Shown piece by piece: positions 1-8,446 of a stretch of 33,782 nt of DNA (positions are counted from its first letter, which is position 1; each line of letters starts with the position of its first letter). Source of the DNA: CAZFAT01 sp964517075. GTDB taxonomy: Bacteria; Acidobacteriota; Vicinamibacteria; Vicinamibacterales; SCN-69-37. The DNA is taken from assembly GCA_964517075.1 (NCBI GenBank), contig CAZFAT010000251.1, forward strand, positions 1-33,782. The letters run 5' to 3'. The notes beneath the pieces were generated by a model, which ran no database searches, was not told the origin of the DNA, and was given only the letters and a program-made list of their open reading frames with translations. A program made the position numbers and the translations under genes.

Positions 1-343
1 GGGCGGCCGCGACGCGATCGGCCGCCAGCGCGATCACCAGCCGCGGTTCGCTGTGCGCGATCCGGGCTCCCAGTTCGAAGGGCGTCGCCTCGGGATCCAG
101 CGGCACGACCATCGCGCCCGCCGCCAGGACCGCGTAGTACGTCGCCACGGTGTCGGAGGTGGAGGGCGCGAGCAGGATCACGCGGTCGCCACGCCGCACG
201 CCCCGCGCGCGGAGGCTGGCCGCGCCGCGCGTGACGGCCCTCCAGAGCGCCTCGTACGTGACCCGATCGTGGCGTGTGACGACCGCCTCTCGCGCGGGAT
301 GCGCCGCCGCGGCGCCGGCCAGGCGATCCACGAGCGTCGGCAT
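1..343 (-). CDS. AMP-forming acyl ligase (ANL superfamily), N-terminal part only
   Basis: Reading the complement from an ATG at 343 gives an open frame of about 114 codons that runs off the left edge of the window. It starts MPTLVDRLAGAAAAHPAREA and continues with 'VTYEALWRAVTRGAASLRARG', 'GDRVILLAPSTSDTVATYYA' and 'LAAGAMVVPLDPEATPFELG'. This is the typical N-terminal subdomain of acyl-CoA synthetases and other adenylate-forming enzymes, with the L-A-A-G-A-x-x-V-P-L stretch. The ATP-binding loop and C-terminal domain lie outside, so substrate and activity cannot be judged. It starts 5 bases after the stop of the acyl carrier protein gene, with no clear ribosome site, so it is probably translated with it. 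By inference it loads an acyl group onto that carrier protein or onto CoA. Family confidence is high; the function is open. Confidence 0.85.
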   Translation of the reverse strand, partial: MPTLVDRLAGAAAAHPAREAVVTRHDRVTYEALWRAVTRGAASLRARGVRRGDRVILLAPSTSDTVATYYAVLAAGAMVVPLDPEATPFELGARIAHSEPRLVIALAADRVAAA

Positions 344-348
344 CGCGG

Positions 349-621
349 TCAGGCTTCGCATCGCGCCTGCTTCTCGGCAATCAGCCGGACGAGTCGGTTG
401 ACGGAGTCCAGTTTTTCCGGGACGAGGTCATCTTCGGCCAGCCGGACACGGAACTCGCTTTCGATGAACTGGATGAGCTGCATCATCCCCATGGAGTCGA
501 TGTGGCGCCGTTCCTGAAACGAGTCGTCGTCGCCGAGCGCGGACGGGTCCGAGGAAAAGAGATAGGTGCTGAGGATGTGATTCCGCAGCGTCTGGCGAAC
601 GGTATCGATCGTCACAGCCAT
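349..621 (-). CDS. Acyl carrier protein
   Basis: A 90-residue protein beginning MAVTIDTVRQTLRNHILSTY. It has the size and helical pattern of a carrier protein. The motif 'HIDSMGMMQLIQFIESEF' places the phosphopantetheine-attachment serine at about residue 43, where the usual D-S-L is D-S-M. The acidic helix after it is conserved ('FIESEFRVRLAEDDLVPEKL'). The ATG at 621 overlaps the end of the asparagine-synthetase-like gene by 10 bases, and the stop is 5 bases from the next ligase start. The three genes therefore look translationally coupled. A longer frame upstream is just the antisense shadow of the amidotransferase gene. It is not a primary-metabolism acpP in its usual fab cluster; context points to a dedicated carrier for a specialised acyl product. 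Confidence 0.85.
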   Translation of the reverse strand: MAVTIDTVRQTLRNHILSTYLFSSDPSALGDDDSFQERRHIDSMGMMQLIQFIESEFRVRLAEDDLVPEKLDSVNRLVRLIAEKQARCEA

Positions 622-2573
622 GACGGTCCGGTCCGGGGTGTCTGAAAAGTCGCGTGCCAGATCTGCGTGGACAGCACGGTGAGAAACGCAAGGCTGTCGC
701 GATGGCTCACCGGCCGGCCGTCGCGCGCCGCGGCCTCGATGCGCGTCGCGAGGTGCGTGACCCGGTCGGGGTCGAAGTAGCCGGCTTCCGCCACTGTCCG
801 CGGCCCGAGCAGATCGCCGACCCAGGCCGGCTGGTCCGGTCCCACGAAGACGCGGGCGTCTGGTCCGCGGTACGGTTGCTTGGGACGCTCCACAATGGCG
901 TGGGGGACGAGGCCGCGCGCGGCGCGCTTCAGCAGGACTTTCTCGCGGAGTCCCCGCATCTTCAGCCGCGGCGACAGGCGGTTCGCAAACTCGATGACCC
1001 GGTGGTCCAGGTACGGGAACCGGCCCTCGACCGAATGCGCCATCAGCATGCGATCGCACTGCGAGCTCAGGATGTAGCCCGGCAGCAGGAGGCGGGCTTC
1101 GAGCAGTTGCGCCCGGTGGAACAGCGGGAGTCCCTCCAGGCTCGGACCGAACCGATCGAGGACCCGCTCCGCCGGCGTGCGCGGACCGCATGCCGCCCGA
1201 AAGTCCCGCGACAGGAGCCCTTTCACCACGGGCCCGGCGGCCCATCGCGGCTCATGCGAGAACGCGGGATCGGCGGGGTTCGCGTCGAGGCCACCAAAGG
1301 CGGCGGCCAGCAACGCAGGCGGTTGCGTGCGCGTGAAGTCGAAGGAGGGGTACAAGCGCTGCAAGAGGCGCGGCCGCCACGTGGAGGATCGCTGCCGCGC
1401 GCAGAAGGCGCGCACCTTGGCTTCCTTGAACAAGTCGTAGCCGCCGAGCACCTCGTCGGCGCCTTCGCCCGTGAGCACGACCTTGCAGCCGGCGGCGTTG
1501 ACGTCGGCCGCGAGGGCATGCAGGGGCGCCGGCCCGGAGCGGGTCAGCGGCACTTCGGCGGCGCGCACGACATCGGGAAATCGCGCGGCGACGTCGCGGC
1601 CCGAGCAGCACACGTGGCGGTGGTCGGAGCCAGCGGCGCGCACCATCGTGCGCTGGTAGTGGCCTTCGTCGAGATCCCGGTCGGAAAACCCGACCGAGAA
1701 CGTCCGGAGCCGGCTGCCGGCGCTCTGCGCGATCAGCGCCACGAGCACGGACGAGTCCAGACCTCCAGACAAGAACGCCCCCACATCCACATCCGCCCGG
1801 AGACGCAGTCGCGTGGCATCGGCCAGCAACGCGAGCAGTTCGTCGGCCGCGTCCGCCTCGGTCGGCCGGGCCATCTCGTCCTCGGCGGCCAGCCGCCAGG
1901 TCCAGTACGTCCGCCGCCGGGCCTGCCCGTCCTCGACGACCAGCATCTGTCCCGGCTCGACCTCGACGATGCCCTCGAACAACGTCGCGGGGCTGAGCGG
2001 CGCCCAGAGCGTCATCACGTCGCAGAGCGCGTCGGCGCTGGCGCGGGGAGGCGTCGGCAACGCGGCCAGAATGGCCTTGATTTCCGATCCGAAGAGCAGC
2101 TCCCCCGGACGCTCGTGGTAATAGAGCGGCAGAATGCCCGGCCGATCCCGCGCGAGCAGGAGGCGGCGCCGCCGCGCGTCCCACAGGGCAATCGCGAACT
2201 GTCCGTTCAGGCGATGAACAAAGTCATCGCCAAGATCCTCGTACAGGTGCACCAGGACCTCGGTGTCGCTGCGTGTGCGGAACCGGTGTCCGCGCGCGGA
2301 CAACTCGCGGCCAAGCTCGACATAGTTGAAGATCTCGCCATTGAACGCGACGTGGACCGAGTCGTCCTCGTTGGCCATCGGCTGGCGCCCGCCCTCCAAA
2401 TCGATGATGCTCAGGCGGCGATGGACGAGGCCGATGCCGGTCGAGAGGTCCACGTACGATCCCGTGCCGTCCGGACCCCGATGGCTGAGGGCTGCTCCCA
2501 TCGCCTCCAGTCGCGCGGGTGCGAGCCTGGCCGGATTTCCGTCAAACGACACAATGCCACTGATGCCACACAT
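612..2573 (-). CDS. asnB: Asparagine synthetase-like glutamine amidotransferase (AsnB family)
   Basis: A 653-residue class II glutamine-dependent amidotransferase. It begins MCGISGIVSF, so Cys2 is the N-terminal nucleophile that releases ammonia from glutamine; this fixes the start. The glutaminase domain covers about residues 2-215 ('SHRGPDGTGSY', 'FNGEIFNYVEL', 'RSDTEVLVHLYE'). The synthetase domain carries the ATP pyrophosphatase loop SGGLDSS at 269-275, 'LTGEGADEVLGGYD', and 'CDRMLMAHSVEGRFPYLDHR'. Where the family usually reads ARDRxGxKPLYY this one reads ARDRPGILPLYY, losing the lysine. It is followed, with a 10-base overlap, by an acyl carrier protein and an AMP ligase. Similar trios occur in exosortase/exopolysaccharide loci, so it may amidate a polymer or acyl precursor rather than make free asparagine. 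The 197 bases upstream show no obvious promoter or ribosome site. Confidence 0.88.
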   Translation of the reverse strand: MCGISGIVSFDGNPARLAPARLEAMGAALSHRGPDGTGSYVDLSTGIGLVHRRLSIIDLEGGRQPMANEDDSVHVAFNGEIFNYVELGRELSARGHRFRTRSDTEVLVHLYEDLGDDFVHRLNGQFAIALWDARRRRLLLARDRPGILPLYYHERPGELLFGSEIKAILAALPTPPRASADALCDVMTLWAPLSPATLFEGIVEVEPGQMLVVEDGQARRRTYWTWRLAAEDEMARPTEADAADELLALLADATRLRLRADVDVGAFLSGGLDSSVLVALIAQSAGSRLRTFSVGFSDRDLDEGHYQRTMVRAAGSDHRHVCCSGRDVAARFPDVVRAAEVPLTRSGPAPLHALAADVNAAGCKVVLTGEGADEVLGGYDLFKEAKVRAFCARQRSSTWRPRLLQRLYPSFDFTRTQPPALLAAAFGGLDANPADPAFSHEPRWAAGPVVKGLLSRDFRAACGPRTPAERVLDRFGPSLEGLPLFHRAQLLEARLLLPGYILSSQCDRMLMAHSVEGRFPYLDHRVIEFANRLSPRLKMRGLREKVLLKRAARGLVPHAIVERPKQPYRGPDARVFVGPDQPAWVGDLLGPRTVAEAGYFDPDRVTHLATRIEAAARDGRPVSHRDSLAFLTVLSTQIWHATFQTPRTGPSWL

Positions 2574-2770
2574 CTGCGGTCATCGGGCGGCGGTGCAAGG
2601 CTTGTTCCCGGGCGGGCCCGGCTCGACCGCAGGGACCAGCCGCGCGGTGAGACACAGACGCTCCAATAGTGGCAACGGAACGCCCTGCCGTTCAGTGAGG
2701 CGGTGAAGCTGGGCCGACCTCAGGTCGCCCTGCCGGCATACTTCTGATGTCTGGCGTGACACGGTGAACG

Positions 2771-5299
2771 TCACTTTGCCCAGCCCCAGTCCCACCCTTC
2801 GAGGCCGCGGCGGTTCACGGCCCTGACCGCGATCCGCGTGCCTTCCGGCAGCGGTGGCAAGGTCACACGGGGCGTCCGCGTCGTGAGGCGTCGGTCGAAC
2901 GGACGGTCCGGCGGGCCGTAGGCGACGATGTAGCTGGTGACGTCGGATTCCGGGCTGGGCGCCCAGGCCACGTCGATGCCGCGCGGGGATCGGGTCGCGG
3001 TGACGTCATTCAGCCGCGACGGGCTGGACGCGAGGTGGACCAGCGTGGCCGCGGTCACCTTCGCCGTTTCGGCCACCTGCGCGAAGTTGACAGTGTCCAG
3101 CAAGTCGGTCGGCTGGTGGTAGTTGGGATTCCCCAGCACCGGGTACGAACCGATGCCGCCGACGATGTCGCCCCAGCCCTCGTAGAACGCAGCGGCGTCG
3201 GTGTTTCGGTAGTACTTCGCGTCGTAGAGAATCAGGTTGGTGAAGAGGAACGCCGCGCCGTGCTGGATGTCGCGGATGCCGGGATTGGAGTAGCGGATGG
3301 TGTTGTCCATCCGTGCGCCTTCGCCCGCCCAGCCGATCATGTCGTTGTTCAAGGCTCCAACAATCCGCCATCTGCCGTCCGCGGCCAGCCGCACGAACTC
3401 GCGGCTGCCGAGGAGCCCCGCTTCCTCGCCGGTGAATGAGGCGAAGACGACGGTCGCGGGCAGCGGCGTCCCCGCCAGCGCCCGGGCGGCCTCGAGCAAC
3501 GCCGCCGTGCCCGATGTGTTGTCGTCGGCGCCGGGCCCGCTCGCGACCGAGTCGAAGTGGCTGCTGACGACGTAGATGAGGTCAGGGTGTGCCGTGCCCC
3601 TGAGCGTCGCCACGACGTTGGCGGTGCGGACGGTCCTGCCAGGACCACCGGGCAAGGACAGCCACTGCAGCTCGGGGGCGTAACCGAAGGATCGGTACGC
3701 CTGCTCGAGGTAGTCGATGGCCATGGCATTGCCGGGCTGCGTGAAGAACTTGGAGCCAAAGGAGGTGAGCGCCTGCTCGTGCCGGAAGACGCGCGTTGGT
3801 GAGATGGTCGCGACGGCCGACCGTGCCAGATCGGCGACAGGCCGGAAGGCTTGTGTCATCCGGCGGCGGAGGTCGGTTTCCTGGGCGAGCTGCGCCGTCA
3901 ACCGGGCGCGCAGATCGTCGGCGCTGACGGTCGCCGTCAGGTCGAGCACGGACACGCTGTGCGCCGGCGACACGGTGTCGCCGTCGCGGTCGGCTTCGAC
4001 CGCGAGCCTCGTGCCGTCCGGACTGGGCGCCCAGACGTACTCCGGGCTGATCGTCCGAATCGTATCGTTCGCAAACACGCGCCGGCGCTGGCCGGTCCTC
4101 ACATCGTAGAGGTGCGATCGACGGTGCCGCGGTTCGCCCAGCAAGGCGAGCAGCGTGTCCGCGTTCAGGAAGCGTGGCAGGACGTCGTGCTGGATGTCCG
4201 ACGTGAGGCGGTGATGCGTGCCCTTGGCGTCGGTCAGGTGGATGTCCCAGTCGGTCCGCGATCCGACGTTGGCCATGAACTGATACGCGAGCAGCGTCCC
4301 GTCCGGAGACAGCGCCGGCGCGTCCATGCGCTCGTTCGCGGCCGCGGTGCGCACGTCCGTGACCGGACCACCGCGAGTGGACGTTCGTCGAAGCACCAGC
4401 GTGCCAGTCGGGTCGCGCGCGATCCACGCCAGCGTCGCGCCGTCGGCCGATCGCGCCACCGCCGTACCCACGAGGCCGGGCAGCGTGCGAACCTCCGTGG
4501 TGCGGAGATTCTCGATGACACACGTGACGCCGGCGCCCCCGGGGCCGCCGCCGCGGCGCGCCGCCCCCTGGGCTGGGCCGACCAGGTAGACGAGCGAGCC
4601 GTTCTGCGCATCAAGTGCCGGCCGCGTCTTGACGCCGGGTTGCGTGCTGAGCCGCGTGGCGGGGCCGGTGCCGTCGGTCGCGTACACGTCCGATCGCGTC
4701 TTGTTCGGGGGATCGAGGCCGACAAAAATGACCTGCCGTCCGTCGTCCGACCAGCCGAGGGCTGACTTGACGAGGCCGCCGCCGAGCCACTCGCGCTCCG
4801 CGCCGGAGGCCAGATCGCGGACAACGATGGCGCCCGACGAGGAGTCGGCGCCTGGCGTCGGTCGCAGCCACGCGGCTCGCGTGCCGGCGGGATCGAACAC
4901 GAGGCTGGTTCCGCGCACGTCGACCACGATCGGCGAGCCGGGCTCGTGGCGCACGATGCGGGTGACCGCGCCGGCGTCCGAGTCGGCGTCGTACGCGACG
5001 TAGCGGCCGCCCGCCGACAGCCGGGGATTGCGACCGTCGTGCGTCACCTCGAGCGAGGGGAACAGTCCTCCGGTCAGGAGCGCGATCCGCTCAGCATAGT
5101 CAGAGGCCTCTGGCGCGTCGAGGAGCGCGATCAGGTCGTTCAGCGCGTCCGGATACCGGCCCAGATCCCACGCCTCGACGGCGCGGTCCCACCGGACGGC
5201 AGGGGCACGCTGGGTTGAGGCGTCTCGCTGGGCGAGAGCGTGTCCCGCCTCCAGCGCGACGAAGACGAGCGTGATCAGGATGACCAGGCGTGGGGTCAT
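2771..5299 (-). CDS. Secreted beta-propeller/M28 zinc aminopeptidase with C-terminal FnIII-like domain
   Basis: An 842-residue exported protein. A signal peptide covers about residues 1-23 (MTPRLVILITLVFVALEAGHALA). Residues about 70-450 look like WD40/PD40 propeller blades ('NPRLSAGGRYVAYDADSD', 'PALSPDGTLLAYQFM', 'VWAPSPDGTRLAVEAD'). The M28 peptidase domain spans about 490-770 with the full metal set: H581 and D583 in SSHFDS, D592-D593 in GADDNTSG, E625-E626 in FTGEEAG, D653 in NNDMIGW and H728 in NYHQPTD. D593 should bridge two zincs and E625 act as the base. The last 80 residues resemble a fibronectin III fold ('IDVAWAPSPESDVTSYIVAY'). It probably removes N-terminal residues from peptides outside the cytoplasm. 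It starts 35 bases after aguA but has its own -10-like element 6 bases before the ATG, so it may be transcribed separately. Confidence 0.88.
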   Translation of the reverse strand: MTPRLVILITLVFVALEAGHALAQRDASTQRAPAVRWDRAVEAWDLGRYPDALNDLIALLDAPEASDYAERIALLTGGLFPSLEVTHDGRNPRLSAGGRYVAYDADSDAGAVTRIVRHEPGSPIVVDVRGTSLVFDPAGTRAAWLRPTPGADSSSGAIVVRDLASGAEREWLGGGLVKSALGWSDDGRQVIFVGLDPPNKTRSDVYATDGTGPATRLSTQPGVKTRPALDAQNGSLVYLVGPAQGAARRGGGPGGAGVTCVIENLRTTEVRTLPGLVGTAVARSADGATLAWIARDPTGTLVLRRTSTRGGPVTDVRTAAANERMDAPALSPDGTLLAYQFMANVGSRTDWDIHLTDAKGTHHRLTSDIQHDVLPRFLNADTLLALLGEPRHRRSHLYDVRTGQRRRVFANDTIRTISPEYVWAPSPDGTRLAVEADRDGDTVSPAHSVSVLDLTATVSADDLRARLTAQLAQETDLRRRMTQAFRPVADLARSAVATISPTRVFRHEQALTSFGSKFFTQPGNAMAIDYLEQAYRSFGYAPELQWLSLPGGPGRTVRTANVVATLRGTAHPDLIYVVSSHFDSVASGPGADDNTSGTAALLEAARALAGTPLPATVVFASFTGEEAGLLGSREFVRLAADGRWRIVGALNNDMIGWAGEGARMDNTIRYSNPGIRDIQHGAAFLFTNLILYDAKYYRNTDAAAFYEGWGDIVGGIGSYPVLGNPNYHQPTDLLDTVNFAQVAETAKVTAATLVHLASSPSRLNDVTATRSPRGIDVAWAPSPESDVTSYIVAYGPPDRPFDRRLTTRTPRVTLPPLPEGTRIAVRAVNRRGLEGWDWGWAK

Positions 5300-5305
5300 C
5301 GGCGC

Positions 5306-5311
5306 ATTCTA
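5306..5311 (-). promoter_or_regulatory. -10 element for the M28 peptidase gene (possible leaderless start)
   Basis: On the minus strand TAGAAT is followed by GCGCCG and then the ATG at 5299. A start site 6-7 bases after a -10 would fall on or next to the A of ATG. No convincing -35 was seen, and no Shine-Dalgarno sequence lies in the gap. Confidence 0.5.
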
Positions 5312-5334
5312 CGACCTCTCGAAACGAGGAGCGC

Positions 5335-6417
5335 TCAAAGACCCGACGCGCCAGTCCGCGCGCCCGCGGGCTCCTGCTGCGTCAGGCAATGCAGCGTCCC
5401 CTGGCCCCAGACGAGATCGACGGCGTGGATGCCGACGACCTGCCGATCCGGCAACAGGTCCGCGAGGGTCTGCAGCACCTCGCGATCGCGCGGGTCGTTG
5501 AAGGTGGGGACGAGCACGACGCCGTTGGCGATGTAGAAGTTGGCGTAGCTCGCGGGCAGGCGCTCGCCGTGCGTGAACCGCGCGTGCGGGAATGGGATCG
5601 TGACGATGCGGAGCGGGCCGACGGCGGGATGGGTGGCGGCGGCCTGCAGCCGGCGCAGGTTGTCCATGGTGCGGCCGTGATTGTCATCGGCGGGGTCGGG
5701 CTCCACGGCCACGACGACCGTGTCCGCCGACACGAACCGGGCCACGTCATCGACGTGCCCGTGGGTGTCGTCGCCGACGCAGCCTGCCCCCAGCCAGATG
5801 GTGTGGCGAATCCCCAGCCACTCGGCAAACAGGCGTTCGTAATCGCGGACGCCGAGGCCCGGGTTGCGGACCTGCACGTCGCTGGTCAGCCATTCTTCGG
5901 TGACGAGCATCAGGCCCTGGCCGTTCACCTCGATGCCGCCGCCTTCGAGCACGAGCCGCTCGCCGGTGTCGGGTCGGCGCGGCTCGAGCCGCGCCAGCCC
6001 CGTAATGGCGGCGAAGGCCGCGCCGACACCGCTGTCCTGCGCCCAGTTGTCGTACTTGGCCCAGCCGTTGAAGGCCCAGTTCAGCCAGACCACGCGTCCC
6101 GCCGCGTCGATGGCCCCGGTGGGTCCGCTGTCGCGGAGCCACACGCGGTCGGTGGGCACGTTGTGGAGCCGGACACGATCCGCCCGGACCGCGTGCGCCG
6201 CGAACGCGGCGCGCACCCGATCCTGCACCTCGGTCGTCGGACAGAGCACCTCGACGGGCTCGCGATCGGCGAGCACGCGAGCAATCTCCGCGTAGGCCCA
6301 GCGCACGGCGTCGAGCTTGCCGGGCCAGTCGGGCTCGTGGTGCGGCCAGCCGATCCAGGTGGCGCGATGCGGCTCCCATTCGGCCGGCATGCGCCAGCGC
6401 CCCACGGGCGGCGTCAT
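5335..6417 (-). CDS. aguA: Agmatine deiminase
   Basis: A 360-residue member of the peptidyl-arginine-deiminase-like (guanidino-group hydrolase) family. It converts agmatine to N-carbamoylputrescine and ammonia in the cytoplasm. Typical features are the start 'MPAEWEPHRATWIGWPHHEP', 'VWLRDSGPTGAIDAAGRV' (substrate-binding D), 'LVLEGGGIEVNGQG', 'GDDTHGHVDDVARFV' with the catalytic His, and 'GQGTLHCLTQQEPA' with the nucleophilic Cys at residue 344. The family usually has GGGNIHC here. The ATG at 6417 overlaps the TGA of aguB in an ATGA arrangement. The next enzyme of the pathway is therefore encoded immediately upstream in the same transcript, which supports the agmatine assignment over a generic arginine deiminase. 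The length is normal for the family. Confidence 0.93.
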   Translation of the reverse strand: MTPPVGRWRMPAEWEPHRATWIGWPHHEPDWPGKLDAVRWAYAEIARVLADREPVEVLCPTTEVQDRVRAAFAAHAVRADRVRLHNVPTDRVWLRDSGPTGAIDAAGRVVWLNWAFNGWAKYDNWAQDSGVGAAFAAITGLARLEPRRPDTGERLVLEGGGIEVNGQGLMLVTEEWLTSDVQVRNPGLGVRDYERLFAEWLGIRHTIWLGAGCVGDDTHGHVDDVARFVSADTVVVAVEPDPADDNHGRTMDNLRRLQAAATHPAVGPLRIVTIPFPHARFTHGERLPASYANFYIANGVVLVPTFNDPRDREVLQTLADLLPDRQVVGIHAVDLVWGQGTLHCLTQQEPAGARTGASGL

Positions 6418-7334
6418 GCGCCCAGATACCGGTTCAGGATGGGCCCGTAGGCGTCAATCCGCCGATCGCGCAGGAAGGGCCAGTTCCGCCGCGTCTCTTC
6501 GATGCACGCGGGGTCGCACGTCGCCACGAGCACGGCTTCCTCCTCGCCGGCGGAGGCGATGAGCCGGCCGAAGGGATCGGCGATGAAGGAATGGCCGAAG
6601 AAGGTCAGGCCGTCGGTGCCGGGTTCGTCCTCATGACCGATCCGATTCGCGGCGGCCACGTACACGCCGTTGGCGATCGCGTGGGCGCGCTGCATGATCC
6701 GCCAGCTCTCGACCTGCGCGGCGCCCCACTCGGCGCGCTCTGACGGATGCCAGCCGATCGCCGTGGGGTAGAAGAGCACCTCGGCGCCGAGCAGGCTCGT
6801 GATGCGGGCGGCCTCCGGATACCACTGGTCCCAGCAGATCAGCACGCCGATGGTGGCGTAGCGCGTCTGCCAGACGTGGAAGCCGGGCGTGCCGGCGCCT
6901 CCCGGCGGCCCGCTGATGGGGCCGTCGCCGGGCGTGAAGTAGAACTTCTCGTGGTAGAGCGGATCGTCGGGGATGTGCATCTTCCGGTAGGTGCCGAGCA
7001 GCCGCCCATCGGCATCTATCACCGAGGCCGAGTTCCGATAGATGCCTGCCGCCTCGCGCTCGAAGATGGGCGCGATCAGCACGACCGAGAGCTTCGCCGC
7101 CACCTCCTGCAGCCGCGTCACCATCGGCCCCGCCACCGGCTCGGCGAGATCGAAGCGGTCGTTCATCGTCGCCTTGCAGAAGTACGGCGCGTGGAACAGC
7201 TCCTTTAGGCAGATGATCTGCGCGCCGCGCCGGGCGGCCTCCCCGATGAGGCGCTCGGCGCGGGCGAGGTTGTCGTTGCGATCGGCCGTGGCCCGATCCT
7301 GAACAAGGCCGATCGTGAACGGGGCGCGTGCCAT
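6414..7334 (-). CDS. aguB: N-carbamoylputrescine amidohydrolase
   Basis: A 306-residue nitrilase-superfamily enzyme that hydrolyses N-carbamoylputrescine to putrescine, CO2 and ammonia. The catalytic triad is visible: E45 in 'IICLKELFHAPYFC', K118 in 'YRKMHIPDDPLYHEKFYF' and C167 in 'IGVLICWDQWYPEAAR'. The Cys motif and the H-I-P-D-D-P loop are typical of AguB. The gene starts 3 bases after the stop of the helix-hairpin-helix protein and overlaps aguA by 4 bases, so it is in the middle of an operon. With aguA it gives a complete two-step agmatine-to-putrescine route. No arginine decarboxylase is seen in the window, so agmatine is made elsewhere or taken up. Confidence 0.93.
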   Translation of the reverse strand: MARAPFTIGLVQDRATADRNDNLARAERLIGEAARRGAQIICLKELFHAPYFCKATMNDRFDLAEPVAGPMVTRLQEVAAKLSVVLIAPIFEREAAGIYRNSASVIDADGRLLGTYRKMHIPDDPLYHEKFYFTPGDGPISGPPGGAGTPGFHVWQTRYATIGVLICWDQWYPEAARITSLLGAEVLFYPTAIGWHPSERAEWGAAQVESWRIMQRAHAIANGVYVAAANRIGHEDEPGTDGLTFFGHSFIADPFGRLIASAGEEEAVLVATCDPACIEETRRNWPFLRDRRIDAYGPILNRYLGA

Positions 7335-7337
7335 TCC

Positions 7338-7973
7338 CTACTTGATCACCATGAACCGCCACAGGCGGGCGACTTCCTTGGCGTCGACGTACTTGCCGAT
7401 TTCCTTGTCGAACTGCGCCTTCGTCTTCCAGGGCCGGTACTCGTTGAACTCGCGAATCATTTTCGCGGGGAGATTCGGAATCGTCTTGAACTGCTCGTCG
7501 GTCGCCGTGTTCAGATCGAGCGGAATGAACACGTACTGCTTCAGACGGTTCACCTCGGCCTGGTCGACGTACTTGCCAATCTCCTTGTCGAACTGGGCAA
7601 AGTTCACCCAGGGCCGGTATTCCTCGAACTCACGCGTCATCCGCTTCGCGACACGGGGAATGAGCAGGATCTCCGGGCCGGTCCCGGTGTTCAGGTTGAT
7701 GTGCACGAAGGCCTTCTCGTAGAGCGCGGTGATCTGGGCCGGCGTCAGCTTCTGCTCGAGGAGAAACGCGTTGGCGTCCACGCTGGTCGCAAACGGACGC
7801 CGTGCCACGACGGCCTTGGCGATGGCCGGCGTCATGCCGGGCAGTGCCGCCAGCGTCCCTTCCGGGACGCCGTTCAAATCATTGAGGCCTGCGCCCACCT
7901 GCGCGCTGGCTGGCAGGGCGAGTGTCGTCGTCAGCACCGCGGCGAGCAGAGTCGTGAAGATCGTGCGCGTCAT
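7338..7973 (-). CDS. Exported helix-hairpin-helix (ComEA-like) repeat protein
   Basis: A 211-residue protein with a signal peptide (about residues 1-24, ending LPASAQ) and three helix-hairpin-helix-like modules: one near 28-60 ('LNDLNGVPEGTLAALPGM'), one near 91-148 and one near 152-208. The last two are a clear internal duplication. 'EFEEYRPWVNFAQFDKEIGK' at about 115-134 matches 'EFNEYRPWKTKAQFDKEIGK' at about 175-194, each preceded by an L-N-T hairpin start (INLNTGTG, LDLNTATD). Such modules bind DNA in ComEA, but no membrane anchor beyond the signal peptide is seen, so DNA binding is unproven. It overlaps the upstream membrane protein gene by 4 bases (ATGA) and is 3 bases from aguB. Confidence 0.75.
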   Translation of the reverse strand: MTRTIFTTLLAAVLTTTLALPASAQVGAGLNDLNGVPEGTLAALPGMTPAIAKAVVARRPFATSVDANAFLLEQKLTPAQITALYEKAFVHINLNTGTGPEILLIPRVAKRMTREFEEYRPWVNFAQFDKEIGKYVDQAEVNRLKQYVFIPLDLNTATDEQFKTIPNLPAKMIREFNEYRPWKTKAQFDKEIGKYVDAKEVARLWRFMVIK

Positions 7974-8440
7974 ATGTGTTCTCCAGTCGGTAGCGTCCGG
8001 TTCGTCCGGTCGAACGCCGGGTGCCGGTACGTGGACACGAGGCCAAGCAATCCCAATTGCACCATGATGCCGGGGGCGAGCGTCGGCGGCGCCTTCATGT
8101 GCATCACTTTCCAGAATACATCCCAGCGCGAGATCTCGGGGTCCATGTCGAGCTGAAACTCGAGGCTGCCCTGGTAGTGCAGCACCACGCCGGCCAGTCC
8201 GCTGACGATCAACGCGGCCATCGCCGCCTGCAGCAGCCGGACCGTCGCCGCGGTGTTTCCCGTCGCGTGCAGCACGACGGCAGCGAGGCTCACGGCGATG
8301 GCCGCAAACGGCACGATCATTGTCGGGTCCTCATAGTGCTCGAGCAGCACCAGTTCGATACTGATGCCGATCAGCCCGAAGGCGAGCAGGGCGAGCAGCA
8401 GGCGGCGGAGCCTCATGTCCGGTGCCGGCGCAGGGGGCAT
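7970..8440 (-). CDS. Small integral membrane protein of unknown function
   Basis: A 156-residue protein with about four hydrophobic segments: about 12-32 ('LLLALLAFGLIGISIELVLL'), about 39-58 ('MIVPFAAIAVSLAAVVLHAT'), about 68-88 ('LLQAAMAALIVSGLAGVVLH') and about 116-136 ('LAPGIMVQLGLLGLVSTY'). I do not recognise a named family. It is the first gene of the run leading into the HhH protein and the agmatine enzymes, and its stop overlaps the next ATG (ATGA), so the membrane and HhH proteins are probably made together. A -10-like hexamer sits 6 bases before its ATG. A partner role for the exported HhH protein is a guess from coupling alone. Confidence 0.7.
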   Translation of the reverse strand: MPPAPAPDMRLRRLLLALLAFGLIGISIELVLLEHYEDPTMIVPFAAIAVSLAAVVLHATGNTAATVRLLQAAMAALIVSGLAGVVLHYQGSLEFQLDMDPEISRWDVFWKVMHMKAPPTLAPGIMVQLGLLGLVSTYRHPAFDRTNRTLPTGEHI

Positions 8441-8446
8441 CGTTTC

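Noticed and set aside
622..1245. Upstream extension of the acyl carrier protein frame
   Set aside because: These codons lie inside the amidotransferase gene in another frame and are not protein-like; the carrier starts at 621.
654..2669. 671-codon plus-strand open frame
   Set aside because: Antisense to the asparagine-synthetase-like gene, which has a complete active site.
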